DNA from: Chloroflexota bacterium
Lineage (GTDB): Bacteria; Chloroflexota; Ktedonobacteria; Ktedonobacterales; Ktedonobacteraceae
Direction: 5' to 3'
Length of the DNA: 58,281 nt
Assembly: GCA_902812455.1 (NCBI GenBank)
Contig: CADDZH010000021.1
Location: 1-58,281, forward strand
The translations under genes were made by a program, and so were the position numbers. The notes beneath the pieces were generated by a model that had not been told where the DNA came from, ran no database searches, and saw only the letters and a program-made list of their open reading frames with translations. Position 1 is the stretch's first letter. Every line of letters begins with the position of its first letter. Positions 43,129 through 51,597 of this stretch are shown piece after piece.

Positions 43129-44046
43129 TTATCCTGTCGTAGTAGGAACAGCTATCGGCGTGGCGCTGACCGGTGGCGTGATCGTCACCGGCTCGTTGAA
43201 ATTGCTCAGATCAGCGATGGAATCCAGCTTCGTGATCACGTTGGACGGGATGAGACTACTGATGCCTGGGCTGACAGTTGGCGTGATCGACTGGCTTAAC
43301 GAGGCCGCGTTCACGTTCAGATTCAACTTCAGTTCTGTACGGTGGAGATAGAACTGAGTCTCATCAATCCACAGGTCTACGGTCGCATTAAACGCCTTTG
43401 TGTTGTTGATGATGGCGTTGATATTTTGCTGGCCAAGAAGGGTCACCAGTTGCCTATCGCTGTTCAGCAACTGCTGCAGCGCGTATTTGTCAAGGGCAAT
43501 GGTGATATGGCGCAGTGTCATGCCGTTCAATGACTCATCGCCATGGTCGGTAATTTTGGTATGGATGAGCAAACCGAGCAGCGTCTTCAGATCTGGCGTG
43601 CCAAGCCCCGCGAACGGGTTGCCTATGTTCACATTGTTCGTGTTCAGCACATACCATTGACCACCGGACTGCACATAGACCTTATTTCCCTGGATGATCT
43701 GAGTAAATGTGTTCGTCGTATTCGTCAGACTCTGTGTGGTCGTGTAGTGCATTTCTGCCTGGTTAGGTAGCGCTTCATCACCGCTACCGGTTACAGCAAA
43801 TGTAACCGGAGTTGCTGTAGGCGTCCCGGAATTTACCGCCTGCCCCGAACCATTGACCTTAAAACTGACGTGAGCCGATTTGAGCTTGCTCATGGCCTTC
43901 TGGCTGTTCTGCAGCACCTGCAGGACGGTCAGATGACTTTGAGGGGTACCACTCCCAGTCGTTCCGACCGACACATTACATGCGGCCAGCAGAAGGGCGG
44001 CCATTGCCAGCGCTATAAGCATAAGGATGTATTTTTTAGCTATCAT
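43129..44046 (-). CDS. Lipoprotein (LppX/LprG-like fold)
   Basis: A protein of 305 residues. The signal peptide ends in a lipobox LLAAC with lipidated Cys near residue 23. The mature part (LQNSQKAMSKLKSAHVSFKV ... VYVQSGGQWYVLNT ... ATVDLWIDETQFYLHRTELKLN) has the half-barrel pattern of LolA/LppX/LprG-type lipid-carrier lipoproteins. AAGGAG eight bases upstream fixes the start. An inverted repeat lies just before that site. Ligand unknown. Confidence 0.8.
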   Translation of the reverse strand: MIAKKYILMLIALAMAALLLAACNVSVGTTGSGTPQSHLTVLQVLQNSQKAMSKLKSAHVSFKVNGSGQAVNSGTPTATPVTFAVTGSGDEALPNQAEMHYTTTQSLTNTTNTFTQIIQGNKVYVQSGGQWYVLNTNNVNIGNPFAGLGTPDLKTLLGLLIHTKITDHGDESLNGMTLRHITIALDKYALQQLLNSDRQLVTLLGQQNINAIINNTKAFNATVDLWIDETQFYLHRTELKLNLNVNAASLSQSITPTVSPGISSLIPSNVITKLDSIADLSNFNEPVTITPPVSATPIAVPTTTG

Positions 44047-44061
44047 CTGTAAAACTCCTTT

Positions 44062-44102
44062 AGAACCTTCTCTTTCAAGAAAGATGCGTAAATGAAGGTT
44101 CT
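44062..44102. promoter_or_regulatory. Inverted repeat in the lipoprotein leader
   Basis: AGAACCTTC (44062-44070) and GAAGGTTCT (44094-44102) flank a second small palindrome CTTTCAAGAAAG (44072-44083). The element touches the lipoprotein ribosome site. It could be an operator or an RNA hairpin that limits translation. Confidence 0.5.
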
Positions 44103-44156
44103 ACTTTAGAAACGGGGGAAAACCATGCAGAGTTTCTATGCTTCCCTTCTCATCCG

Positions 44157-44165
44157 TGTTATAAT
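44157..44165 (+). promoter_or_regulatory. Extended -10 promoter of the Rad50/NurA pair
   Basis: TGTTATAAT, a full extended -10 motif with no convincing -35. The transcript would have a leader of about 95 bases. Confidence 0.55.
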
Positions 44166-44266
44166 CCCCTTTGTTGGACCTGCTTCCGCTTTTCTTGAAG
44201 AGGGAGAGAATAAGAACTGAGAGAGACTTTTTATTTCTGCTTGCTGGAAGGCGAGGCGATGTCGCT

Positions 44267-47200
44267 ATGCTGATTACGCGTGTTGAACTGGAAAATATCA
44301 AAAGTTACCGCCAGATGACCATCGATTTCCGGCGCGGGACAACCGCCATTAGCGGGGTCAATGGGGCCGGCAAAACCACCATTGTGGAGGCTATTGGCTA
44401 TGCCCTTTTCGACTCTATAGCCTATAACCAGGCACAATTTGTGCGGGAAGGCGAGAAGCACGGGCGCATCACTGTTCACCTGATCGGCAGCGATGATCGC
44501 CCGTATATTGTTGAGCGGCGTTGTGGAGCGGGCTCCCAATGGTCCATCTACGACTGCGAGGCTCATTTGCGCCTCGAACAACGTACCGATGTCATGGATA
44601 AATTGCACGACATCTTCGGCATTGATCGCGAACGCTCCCTCAAATCCCTCTTTCAAGACGCTCTCGGCGTCCCCCAGGGCACCTTCACCTCTATCTTCTT
44701 GCAGCCGCCCAGCATACGCAAACAGACATTTGATACCCTGCTCCAGATTGAGGACTACAAAATTGCTGCTGATTATTTATTGGAGGCCCAGAAGCAATAT
44801 AAAGAGCAGGCGCTAGTGCAGCAGGGGGAGATCCAGCGCCTGACCTTCGAGACCCGCGACCTGGAACAGTGGCGCGCAGACTTGCAAGAGCAACGCGAGC
44901 TAGACCGCCAGCACACTGCGCAGCTTACGTCGTGGTCACAGCAGCTTACGCAGGCAGAAGCTCGTCATGATGCTCTATCAAAGCAGCGCGACGAGCTGAG
45001 CCAGTTGGAGAGCCGCTACGAGCAGTGCCAGAACACCTATGACTCAACAAAGCAGCGTCTTGAGGATCACCGCAGAGAGCTTATGGCTGCTCGCGCCGCG
45101 CAACAGGTTGTAGAAGCGAACCGCGCAAATTACCAGCGCTACCTGCAGGCCAGCGAAACCCTCACACAGCTTCGCCAGGACGAGCGGCAGCGCAACGCCT
45201 TGCAGCAGCAACGGATACAACAGCAGGGTAATCTCGCAACAATCCGGGCCAATCTTGCCAGCTTGCAGGAACGGCTCGAAGAGGTCGCCCAGGCCCAGCG
45301 GCGTATCGTGGAGCTGGCTCCCCTGGTAGATCAGCAGTACGAACTGGAGAAACAGCGCGATATATTGACCCAGCAGGCTACGCAGTACGAGAGCATCCTC
45401 AGCGAAGGGAAACAACTCAAACAACAACAGGCAAAAAATCTCGAGCAGCAAGCAGCTATCCAGCAACGCATCGCCGAGATCGAGCCGCTCCAACCGGTGG
45501 CAGCCCTGTTACAGGAGCGTATCGAGGCGCTGGCCAGGCTTCGCGCACAGGTTGCTGAGCGAACAAACAGGCAGTTGCAGTTGCAGGAGAAACGCGAACA
45601 GTTGCGCCAGAAGCAGGAAGAGCGCGAGAACACGGCAGCCCGCTTGCGCCAGGCAGAAGCCAGCATTGCCGCAATCGAGGCTCACCGCCAGGAAGCCGAA
45701 GAATTGCCTTCGCTGGAACTCGAATACGCTCAGGTCTCCGAACAGCGTTTTCGCCTGGAGGGCAACATCGACGGCTACAAAAGGTCACGCAAGCAATCGG
45801 CGGGCGGGCTTTGTCCATTCCTGCACGAACCCTGCCTGAATATCAGGCAGCGCGGCATCGCCAGCCTGGAATCCTATTTCGATAACTTGCTCAAAGAAGA
45901 CAATGAGCGTCTCTGCCAGATCAAAGAGCAGCAGCAGATCGTGTCTGAGCGCATCAACTTTGTGAAGCAATATGTGGCTGACATGAATAAACTCGGCCAG
46001 TTGAGCGAGCAATGCCAGCACTATGCCGAACATTTGCAGCGGCTAGCGACCGAAATTGTACGCCTGGAACGGGATATCGACGAGCTGGTGCAAGAGCTGG
46101 AAGCTCTCAAGCGTATTGACCAGCAGATAGCCGGGGCTGAAAAAGCAAAAAATGAGAGCCAGAAAGCCAGCGACCAGGTGCAAAAACTCGAGGGGTTGCA
46201 CATGCAGTTGCAGCAGTTGCAGGAGCAAGCTGCTCAATTAGAAGTCACGATACAGGAACGCCGCCAGCAGGCGAAAGAGCTTGCGAGCAGCAAGGAGCAA
46301 TTGGAGCAGGTCAAGGAGCAACTCGAGAAGCTCAACGATCCGAGAGGGCAGAGCAAGGCTCAACTGGATAAAGTTAAGCAGGAGCCTGTCTACCGGCAGC
46401 AATTGCAAAGCGAGCAGCAAAAGCAGCAGCGTGTAGAGCAGCAGTTACAGGCGCTAGAGCACCAACTGGCACCCTATAGCGAACTGGATGCGCGTATCAA
46501 CGAGCAGGAAGCCATTCTCCAGCAAACACAGGCCGGTTACCAGGCGTACCTCTCTAATGTGCAGGCAGCCCAGACCCTGCCGCAGCGCGAACGCGCTTAC
46601 CAGGAAATACAGCGCGAGTTGGCGCAGGCGGAGCAGGCGCTGCAAGCAGCCGAACGGGCCTACCAGGCCGCGAAAGTAGCCTTTCACGAGGAAGAACTCG
46701 AAGCCGTCGCTAAAGAGAGGGATCAACTGCGGGGCGGATTGCAGCGATTGGCCGAAACCATACGCAACACGCAGGCCGAAATAAAGAAACTCGAGCGGCA
46801 GATTGAGAAGGCCGAAGCGCTCTTGCTCGAACTGGAGGCGGCGCAAAAGGAAAAGGCCACGCTTGAAGAGTTGGAGAATATGATGAGGCAGTTCCGCGAA
46901 CTGATCAAGGAGGCCGGGCCATACGTCCTGAAAGCCATGCTGGCCGATATTTCGGCTGAAGCGAATCGCATCTTTGGAGAAATCATGGGCGACCGCTCGG
47001 CCCAGCTCTCCTGGCAAAACGACTACGAGATCATCCTGCGTCGCCAGGGAGTCAATCGCACTTTTGCCCAGCTAAGCGGCGGTGAGCAGATGAGTGCGGC
47101 GCTATCGGTGCGGCTGGCGTTGCTCAAGAAGCTCTCGACGCTCAATATCGCCTTCTTCGATGAGCCGACACAAAACATGGACGAATTACGGCGCATGAAC

Positions 47201-47386
47201 CTGGCCGAACAGATCCGGCGCGTGCGCGGCTTCGATCAACTGATCGTCATCAGTCATGATGATACCTTTGAGCAGGGCCTTGATAGCATCATCCGCCTGC
47301 GCAAAGTGGATGGCGAAACGCACCTGGTGACGGATGAAGATTTTATGGGTAGCGAAAGAGAGCGGGTGCAGGCATATGCTTCATAA
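44267..47386 (+). CDS. SbcC/Rad50-like SMC-family ATPase
   Basis: A protein of 1039 residues. Walker A is ISGVNGAGKTTIVEA (about 28-42). A long Gln/Glu-rich coiled coil follows, broken by a hook near residues 513-526 that reads CPFLHEPC (Cys516, Cys523; six residues apart instead of the Rad50 CxxC). The second half of the coiled coil leads to the ABC signature LSGGEQMSAALSVRLALL and Walker B IAFFDEPT (Asp965, Glu966). The start is set by MLITRVELENIKSYRQ. The gene overlaps the NurA-like gene by 11 bp, implying that the two act together, as Rad50 and NurA do in DNA end processing. No Mre11/SbcD gene is adjacent. Confidence 0.9.
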   Translation: MLITRVELENIKSYRQMTIDFRRGTTAISGVNGAGKTTIVEAIGYALFDSIAYNQAQFVREGEKHGRITVHLIGSDDRPYIVERRCGAGSQWSIYDCEAHLRLEQRTDVMDKLHDIFGIDRERSLKSLFQDALGVPQGTFTSIFLQPPSIRKQTFDTLLQIEDYKIAADYLLEAQKQYKEQALVQQGEIQRLTFETRDLEQWRADLQEQRELDRQHTAQLTSWSQQLTQAEARHDALSKQRDELSQLESRYEQCQNTYDSTKQRLEDHRRELMAARAAQQVVEANRANYQRYLQASETLTQLRQDERQRNALQQQRIQQQGNLATIRANLASLQERLEEVAQAQRRIVELAPLVDQQYELEKQRDILTQQATQYESILSEGKQLKQQQAKNLEQQAAIQQRIAEIEPLQPVAALLQERIEALARLRAQVAERTNRQLQLQEKREQLRQKQEERENTAARLRQAEASIAAIEAHRQEAEELPSLELEYAQVSEQRFRLEGNIDGYKRSRKQSAGGLCPFLHEPCLNIRQRGIASLESYFDNLLKEDNERLCQIKEQQQIVSERINFVKQYVADMNKLGQLSEQCQHYAEHLQRLATEIVRLERDIDELVQELEALKRIDQQIAGAEKAKNESQKASDQVQKLEGLHMQLQQLQEQAAQLEVTIQERRQQAKELASSKEQLEQVKEQLEKLNDPRGQSKAQLDKVKQEPVYRQQLQSEQQKQQRVEQQLQALEHQLAPYSELDARINEQEAILQQTQAGYQAYLSNVQAAQTLPQRERAYQEIQRELAQAEQALQAAERAYQAAKVAFHEEELEAVAKERDQLRGGLQRLAETIRNTQAEIKKLERQIEKAEALLLELEAAQKEKATLEELENMMRQFRELIKEAGPYVLKAMLADISAEANRIFGEIMGDRSAQLSWQNDYEIILRRQGVNRTFAQLSGGEQMSAALSVRLALLKKLSTLNIAFFDEPTQNMDELRRMNLAEQIRRVRGFDQLIVISHDDTFEQGLDSIIRLRKVDGETHLVTDEDFMGSERERVQAYAS

Positions 47387-48647
47387 AGGCAAACTGCAAA
47401 CGGCTCTGCAACTGAAAAAGGGCCAGTTCACCCTCTATGACCATACCTTTAGCGATCAGTTACAGGCCTATCGCCACGCGCTGGAAACGCTGCACCTGCG
47501 CTATTCATCGAGCAAGCAACTCGAAGACAACCTGCCGCCCGAAGATAGCCATGCCCCGGCAGGAGCGCGTCCCACCATCGAGTTTGATCGCTGGCTGGCC
47601 TCGGTAGACCCCGCAACGCCCCTCGTCGCCCCGGTCTATCCCTTCGGGCGCATATTTGCCAATCACGAGCAGGCACGTCTTTGGGCCGAGTGCATCGAGG
47701 GCGTCACCACGCTGGCCGTGGACGGCAGCCAGTTGCAGCCCTGGCACGATGCCTCTATTCCTGTCGCCTTGATCCAGGTCGGCTTCTTCGCCAATCCGCA
47801 TGCTCAAGGGAAGCCCTACATCAAAGATGTGTACATGGAAGTGCTTTCACCCGACGAGCTAATGGAAGAGTCGAAAATTGAGAGCAGTGACCCCGATAGC
47901 TATCCCTACTCCGACATGCAGGTGACGCTGCGCCGCTACATGCTGGAAATTGAAACGCTCTGTACGCAAATGGAGCAATTTGCCCACAGGCGGCGACCCG
48001 ATGAACCGCTACACAGTCCAGTGGTCTTCTTCGATGGCTCGCTCGTCGTCTCCTTCGCCCTGACCATGCCCAGCCCCTATCGCGAGCGCTACATCGATGC
48101 TGCCGTTTCTCTCTTGCAGACCTCGGAGCAGCAGCGCGTGCCCCTGATCGGCTACATCGATACAAGCTATGCACGCGATATGATCACGATGCTCAGGCGG
48201 CTCGATATGATGCAGCCCCAACCAACATTGAGGGAGACGAAGCGCATACACGACGCCCTGCTGTGGCAGGCGCATTTGCGCTGGGGAGACCGCACACCTG
48301 CTATGATCTGCGCTCGCGGCGAGATTCTGGAAAGCTACGGACCATATCGTGACAGCGTGGCCTTCTGCTACCTCAAAACGGCCTCGGATCGTCCACCTGT
48401 CCGCCTGGAATTCCCGCGCTGGATACTCGACGAAGGCATATTGGAGCCGGTGCTGGATGTTGTGCGCGCCGAGGTCATCGCCAGCGGCAGCGGCTATCCC
48501 TATGCCATCGAAACGGCAGACGCCGTCTCCGTGATCACCATGCAAGACCGCATGGAGTTCTACGCCCTCTTCCAGGATTTCATCGAGCGCCAGGGCCTCA
48601 AGTTCACCTTCTCCAAGAAAGCCGTAAGCAAGAGCAGGAGAAGATGA
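47376..48647 (+). CDS. NurA-domain nuclease
   Basis: A protein of 423 residues with the NurA fold. The first catalytic Asp is in LAVDGSQL (Asp116), a second motif is VVFFDGSLVVSF (Asp220), and later there is LIGYIDTSYARDM. In archaea NurA is a 5'-3' nuclease that works with the HerA helicase and Mre11-Rad50. Here only the Rad50-like partner overlaps it. The C-terminus is basic (SKKAVSKSRRR). ATG at 47376 is chosen; the frame extends 42 bases upstream inside the ATPase gene. Confidence 0.85.
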   Translation: MLHKGKLQTALQLKKGQFTLYDHTFSDQLQAYRHALETLHLRYSSSKQLEDNLPPEDSHAPAGARPTIEFDRWLASVDPATPLVAPVYPFGRIFANHEQARLWAECIEGVTTLAVDGSQLQPWHDASIPVALIQVGFFANPHAQGKPYIKDVYMEVLSPDELMEESKIESSDPDSYPYSDMQVTLRRYMLEIETLCTQMEQFAHRRRPDEPLHSPVVFFDGSLVVSFALTMPSPYRERYIDAAVSLLQTSEQQRVPLIGYIDTSYARDMITMLRRLDMMQPQPTLRETKRIHDALLWQAHLRWGDRTPAMICARGEILESYGPYRDSVAFCYLKTASDRPPVRLEFPRWILDEGILEPVLDVVRAEVIASGSGYPYAIETADAVSVITMQDRMEFYALFQDFIERQGLKFTFSKKAVSKSRRR

Positions 48648-48695
48648 CGACTCTAAGGAAAGAACCTGACAGTGCCTCATCAGCAGAAGGGTCAA

Positions 48696-48822
48696 CCCAT
48701 GTCATGTTGAGCGAAGCGAAACATCCGCTGCCCATCGACGGAGGTCCTTCGCGGAGTTTCCCCTGAGCGAGTGAGCCGTAGCCCTGAACGCAGTGAAGGG
48801 GAATGGGCTCAGGATGACATTG
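48696..48822. repeat. Long palindromic TGTCATGTTGAGCG / CTCAGGATGACA repeat
   Basis: Begins CATGTCATGTTGAGCGAAGC and ends GGGCTCAGGATGACAT, with an inner segment GAGTGAGCCGTAGCCCTGAA. The same arrangement, shorter, occurs at 23350-23415. The outer arms form an imperfect hairpin. An in-frame start of the next gene would lie inside it, which argues for the later start. Confidence 0.7.
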
Positions 48823-48837
48823 AAGAAAGAAGGCCGC

Positions 48838-49635
48838 ATGGAAAACATCAGGACGTATGGAAATACTCCTTTCCAGGTTGTTGCCGTCCATGGCGGGCCG
48901 GGCGCTGCCGGTGAGGTAGCACCCATAGCCCGAAAACTTGGGGAGACAAGAGGAGTATTGGAACCGATCCAGACCGCCAAAACGCTTGACGGGCAGGTTG
49001 AGGAATTGCGGCTGGCGGTACAGCGCAACGCCACAAAGCCAGTGGCACTTATTGGGCACTCCTGGGGAGCCTGGCTAGCCTGTATTGTCACAGCCAGATA
49101 TCCCGAACTGGTGCGCAAATTGCTCCTTGTGAGCAGTGGCCCGTTTGAAGAGAAATATGCGCCGTTGATCGCTGAAAACCGGTTAAAGCGACTCAATCGG
49201 GAAGAGCAAGAAGAATACCTTCAACTCGTTGACATGTTGAATAAAGCAGAAGCCCAGGATAGTGCTGCTTCCCTGTCACGCCTCGGCGAGTTGACAGACA
49301 AGACTGATGCTTACGAGCCTGTTGAAATGCCAGAAGACCCCGCAACTGCTCATCTCATCGATGATCCAGGTGAGATTTACCGGGGCGTCTGGTCTCAAGC
49401 TGCCAGACTGCGACAAACAGGAGAACTCCTGCGGCTAGCCCAGGCGATCACATGCCCGGTGGTAGCCATCCACGGCGATAGTGATCCGCACCCTGCAGAA
49501 GGGGTACAAGAACCACTTGCTACCGCGTTGAAAGATTTCCGCATGATCATCCTGGAACAATGCGGGCACACCCCCTGGCGCGAAAGGTATGCCATGGACA
49601 GGTTTTACGAGATACTTGAGGAGGAGCTTGCTTAA
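48838..49635 (+). CDS. Alpha/beta hydrolase (proline iminopeptidase-like)
   Basis: A protein of 265 residues. The HGGPGAAGE oxyanion loop and the nucleophile elbow LIGHSWGAWLA (Ser75) resemble the prolyl-aminopeptidase group. The acid is in IHGDSDPHP (Asp214 or Asp216) and the histidine in CGHTPWRE (His244), so the triad is complete. The cap region is rich in Glu. AGAAGG five bases upstream supports the ATG. Substrate unknown. Its neighbours on both sides are unrelated. Confidence 0.85.
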   Translation: MENIRTYGNTPFQVVAVHGGPGAAGEVAPIARKLGETRGVLEPIQTAKTLDGQVEELRLAVQRNATKPVALIGHSWGAWLACIVTARYPELVRKLLLVSSGPFEEKYAPLIAENRLKRLNREEQEEYLQLVDMLNKAEAQDSAASLSRLGELTDKTDAYEPVEMPEDPATAHLIDDPGEIYRGVWSQAARLRQTGELLRLAQAITCPVVAIHGDSDPHPAEGVQEPLATALKDFRMIILEQCGHTPWRERYAMDRFYEILEEELA

Positions 49636-49653
49636 AGCGCTCGACTTCTATTT

Positions 49654-51354
49654 TTACGTTTTAGGTCTTTGCTTTAGCTCGTGGCGAATCTTACTGCGGG
49701 CCTGGGGTGTCCGGGCGAACACATAGCTAGTGTTGCCTTCTTCATCTCGACTTGTAGCAAGCCATTCTGGGCTTGGCCCTCTTCCCGCGCGCGATTTTAT
49801 GAGTTCAACAATGTCGCCTGTCTGCAGCTTATAATCTAAGCGTACAAGCCGGTCACCTATTTTTGCCCCTGTATACCTGTTTCCAAGCTCAGTATGTATC
49901 CGGTAAGCAAAATCTAAAGCTGTAGCCCCGGATGGGAAATCAAGCACATGACCTTTAGGGGTAATAACAAAGACGCGACCCCTCAAAAGGTCAGCCTGTG
50001 AGGAAGGAGAAGATTGTTGTGCCCCTGCTAAATTCTTGCGTATGATAGCCAGCAGCTCATCCCAAAGCTGCTCTCTCGTTTTAGCTATTCTAACAATCTT
50101 ACCTTTTCTATATGCCTTGCTTTCCTTGTAGCGCCAGTGTGCAGCCGCCACACCAAATTCTGCTGTTTCATGCATCTGGCGAGTGCGAATTTGCACTTCT
50201 ACCATTTTATTCCCGATCTGTATCGTCGTATGCAGGGACTGGTAAAGGTTTTCCTTAGGGCGTGCTATCCAATCTCTTCCAGGCTTGCCATTGTAAACCT
50301 CTGTTAGAGGAGGCCAGAATTCGTGCAGGATAGCTTGAGCGGTATAACAATCTTCTATCGTATCCACGATGATACGGATGCCTAAAAGATCATTAATTTG
50401 CTCAAAGGTTAATTGCTTTGCCTGCATCTTCTGATAAATGCTGTAGATATGCTTTGCTCTACCAGAAATTTCGGCGGTTTCCATGCCAAAAGCCGCAAGT
50501 TGTGCTCGAATTCTGCTGATAATATCATTAATATGCTTTTTACGTTCTTCTTTCTTTACTTCAAGACGCATGGCGATTTCTTTATACTTCTCAGGCTGAA
50601 GCAAGCGAAAAGCCATATCTTCAAGCTCTGATTTGATATGCCAGATACCAAGCCGATCAGCAAGAGGGGCATAAATAGCCAGTGTTATTTGGGCATGTAT
50701 CAAAGCATGAATAGATTCCTGTTGCTGGGGTGACAGGTCTTTTAGAAGCTTTATAAAGTATAGGCGATCGGCAAGCTTGAAAATGAGCGCGCGAATATCA
50801 GTAGCAGTCGCTAAAAACATCCTGATAATGTTCTCTACCTGCTTTTCCCGCTTTTGGAAATGATCCGCTTCTGCCTGTTGTCCGGAGTGTTCTATGCTAT
50901 TCTCATCGATGGCCAGGAAAAACATTTTGTGCAAAACCGCCAGCCGCTCTTTGCCCTCATGAGCTGCCCTTGCTTCTAAGGATGCTGACCAGGCATTCCA
51001 TTCCAGGCGTTCCAGGCACATTATATCTTCTATAAGCTCTACTAGCTCCTTTCTGTCTTTGAAGTCGTTTCTGATTTCATCCAGAACTTGTTCTTGGGCA
51101 GTGGGAGGAGGGAATAATAGTGCTGCTGCGATCAGAATAGGATCAGTGTGAATATCACAAAGGCGGACTGCCAGGTCAGAAGCATACTGGATATAAGGCT
51201 TACCTACTGGATGATCTATATGGGCATAGTGTTCCCCGGCAAAGATGCTGCAACGCTTAAAGAGACCTAAATCCCCTTCTTGAGGAAATGATTTTTGTAG
51301 ATGCTCAATCAATTTTCCGGTTGTCTCACTCTTACGCGGTATTTCTATAGCCAT
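49654..51354 (-). CDS. Short RelA/SpoT homologue: degenerate hydrolase, intact synthetase, TGS
   Basis: A protein of 566 residues. Residues about 40-200 match the RSH hydrolase domain, but the HD motif (normally LLHDVVED) reads LLFPPPTAQ (79-87) and KLADRLHN reads KLADRLYF, so ppGpp hydrolysis is probably lost. The synthetase domain (about 250-410) keeps GRAKHIYSIYQKM (298-310), LLGIRIIVD, ARPKENLYQSLHTT and the catalytic Glu in VEVQIRT (Glu386). A TGS domain (about 445-505) follows. The chain ends with no RIS/ACT domains, unlike full-length Rel. Predicted role: (p)ppGpp synthesis. GGGGGA precedes the ATG. The gene is AT-richer than its surroundings and lies behind a membrane protein gene set on the same strand. 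Confidence 0.85.
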   Translation of the reverse strand: MAIEIPRKSETTGKLIEHLQKSFPQEGDLGLFKRCSIFAGEHYAHIDHPVGKPYIQYASDLAVRLCDIHTDPILIAAALLFPPPTAQEQVLDEIRNDFKDRKELVELIEDIMCLERLEWNAWSASLEARAAHEGKERLAVLHKMFFLAIDENSIEHSGQQAEADHFQKREKQVENIIRMFLATATDIRALIFKLADRLYFIKLLKDLSPQQQESIHALIHAQITLAIYAPLADRLGIWHIKSELEDMAFRLLQPEKYKEIAMRLEVKKEERKKHINDIISRIRAQLAAFGMETAEISGRAKHIYSIYQKMQAKQLTFEQINDLLGIRIIVDTIEDCYTAQAILHEFWPPLTEVYNGKPGRDWIARPKENLYQSLHTTIQIGNKMVEVQIRTRQMHETAEFGVAAAHWRYKESKAYRKGKIVRIAKTREQLWDELLAIIRKNLAGAQQSSPSSQADLLRGRVFVITPKGHVLDFPSGATALDFAYRIHTELGNRYTGAKIGDRLVRLDYKLQTGDIVELIKSRAGRGPSPEWLATSRDEEGNTSYVFARTPQARSKIRHELKQRPKT

Positions 51355-51375
51355 TGTACTTTCCCCCAGAAGCAC

Positions 51376-51597
51376 TTATTGTTTTAGAGGCACACTGCGT
51401 TTCCATAACTCGTCGAAGTATCTCTCAAAGCCGGCGAATAATGGATTGCCATTTCGCTCTATCTGGAGCATCTTGGCAGATTCATCATTTTTAGGACCGC
51501 TAAAAACGCTGAAAAACATAACATTATCGAAAATAAGTATTTTGAATATAGGTGTCTCTTTATAGAGCTTTGCCATAAAGTTCCCGTTTCGGCTCAT
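51376..51597 (-). CDS. Small protein completing the split domain of the membrane protein
   Basis: A protein of 73 residues. MAKLYKETPIFKILIFDNVM and FERYFDELWKRSVPL look like the final strands of a phospholipase-D-like/DUF5919-type sensor domain whose first half is in the upstream gene. Its ATG overlaps that gene's stop codon (TGATG). Either it is translated by coupling as a separate subunit, or the two are one gene broken by a -1 frame change at GGAAAAGG. It ends 21 bp before the RelA/SpoT-like gene. Confidence 0.6.
   Translation of the reverse strand: MSRNGNFMAKLYKETPIFKILIFDNVMFFSVFSGPKNDESAKMLQIERNGNPLFAGFERYFDELWKRSVPLKQ

Noticed and set aside
49654..51354. toxSAS-type toxin (small alarmone synthetase with antitoxin)
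   Set aside because: The protein keeps an RSH hydrolase-like domain and a TGS domain, which toxSAS proteins lack, and the small upstream gene looks like part of a split membrane protein rather than an antitoxin.
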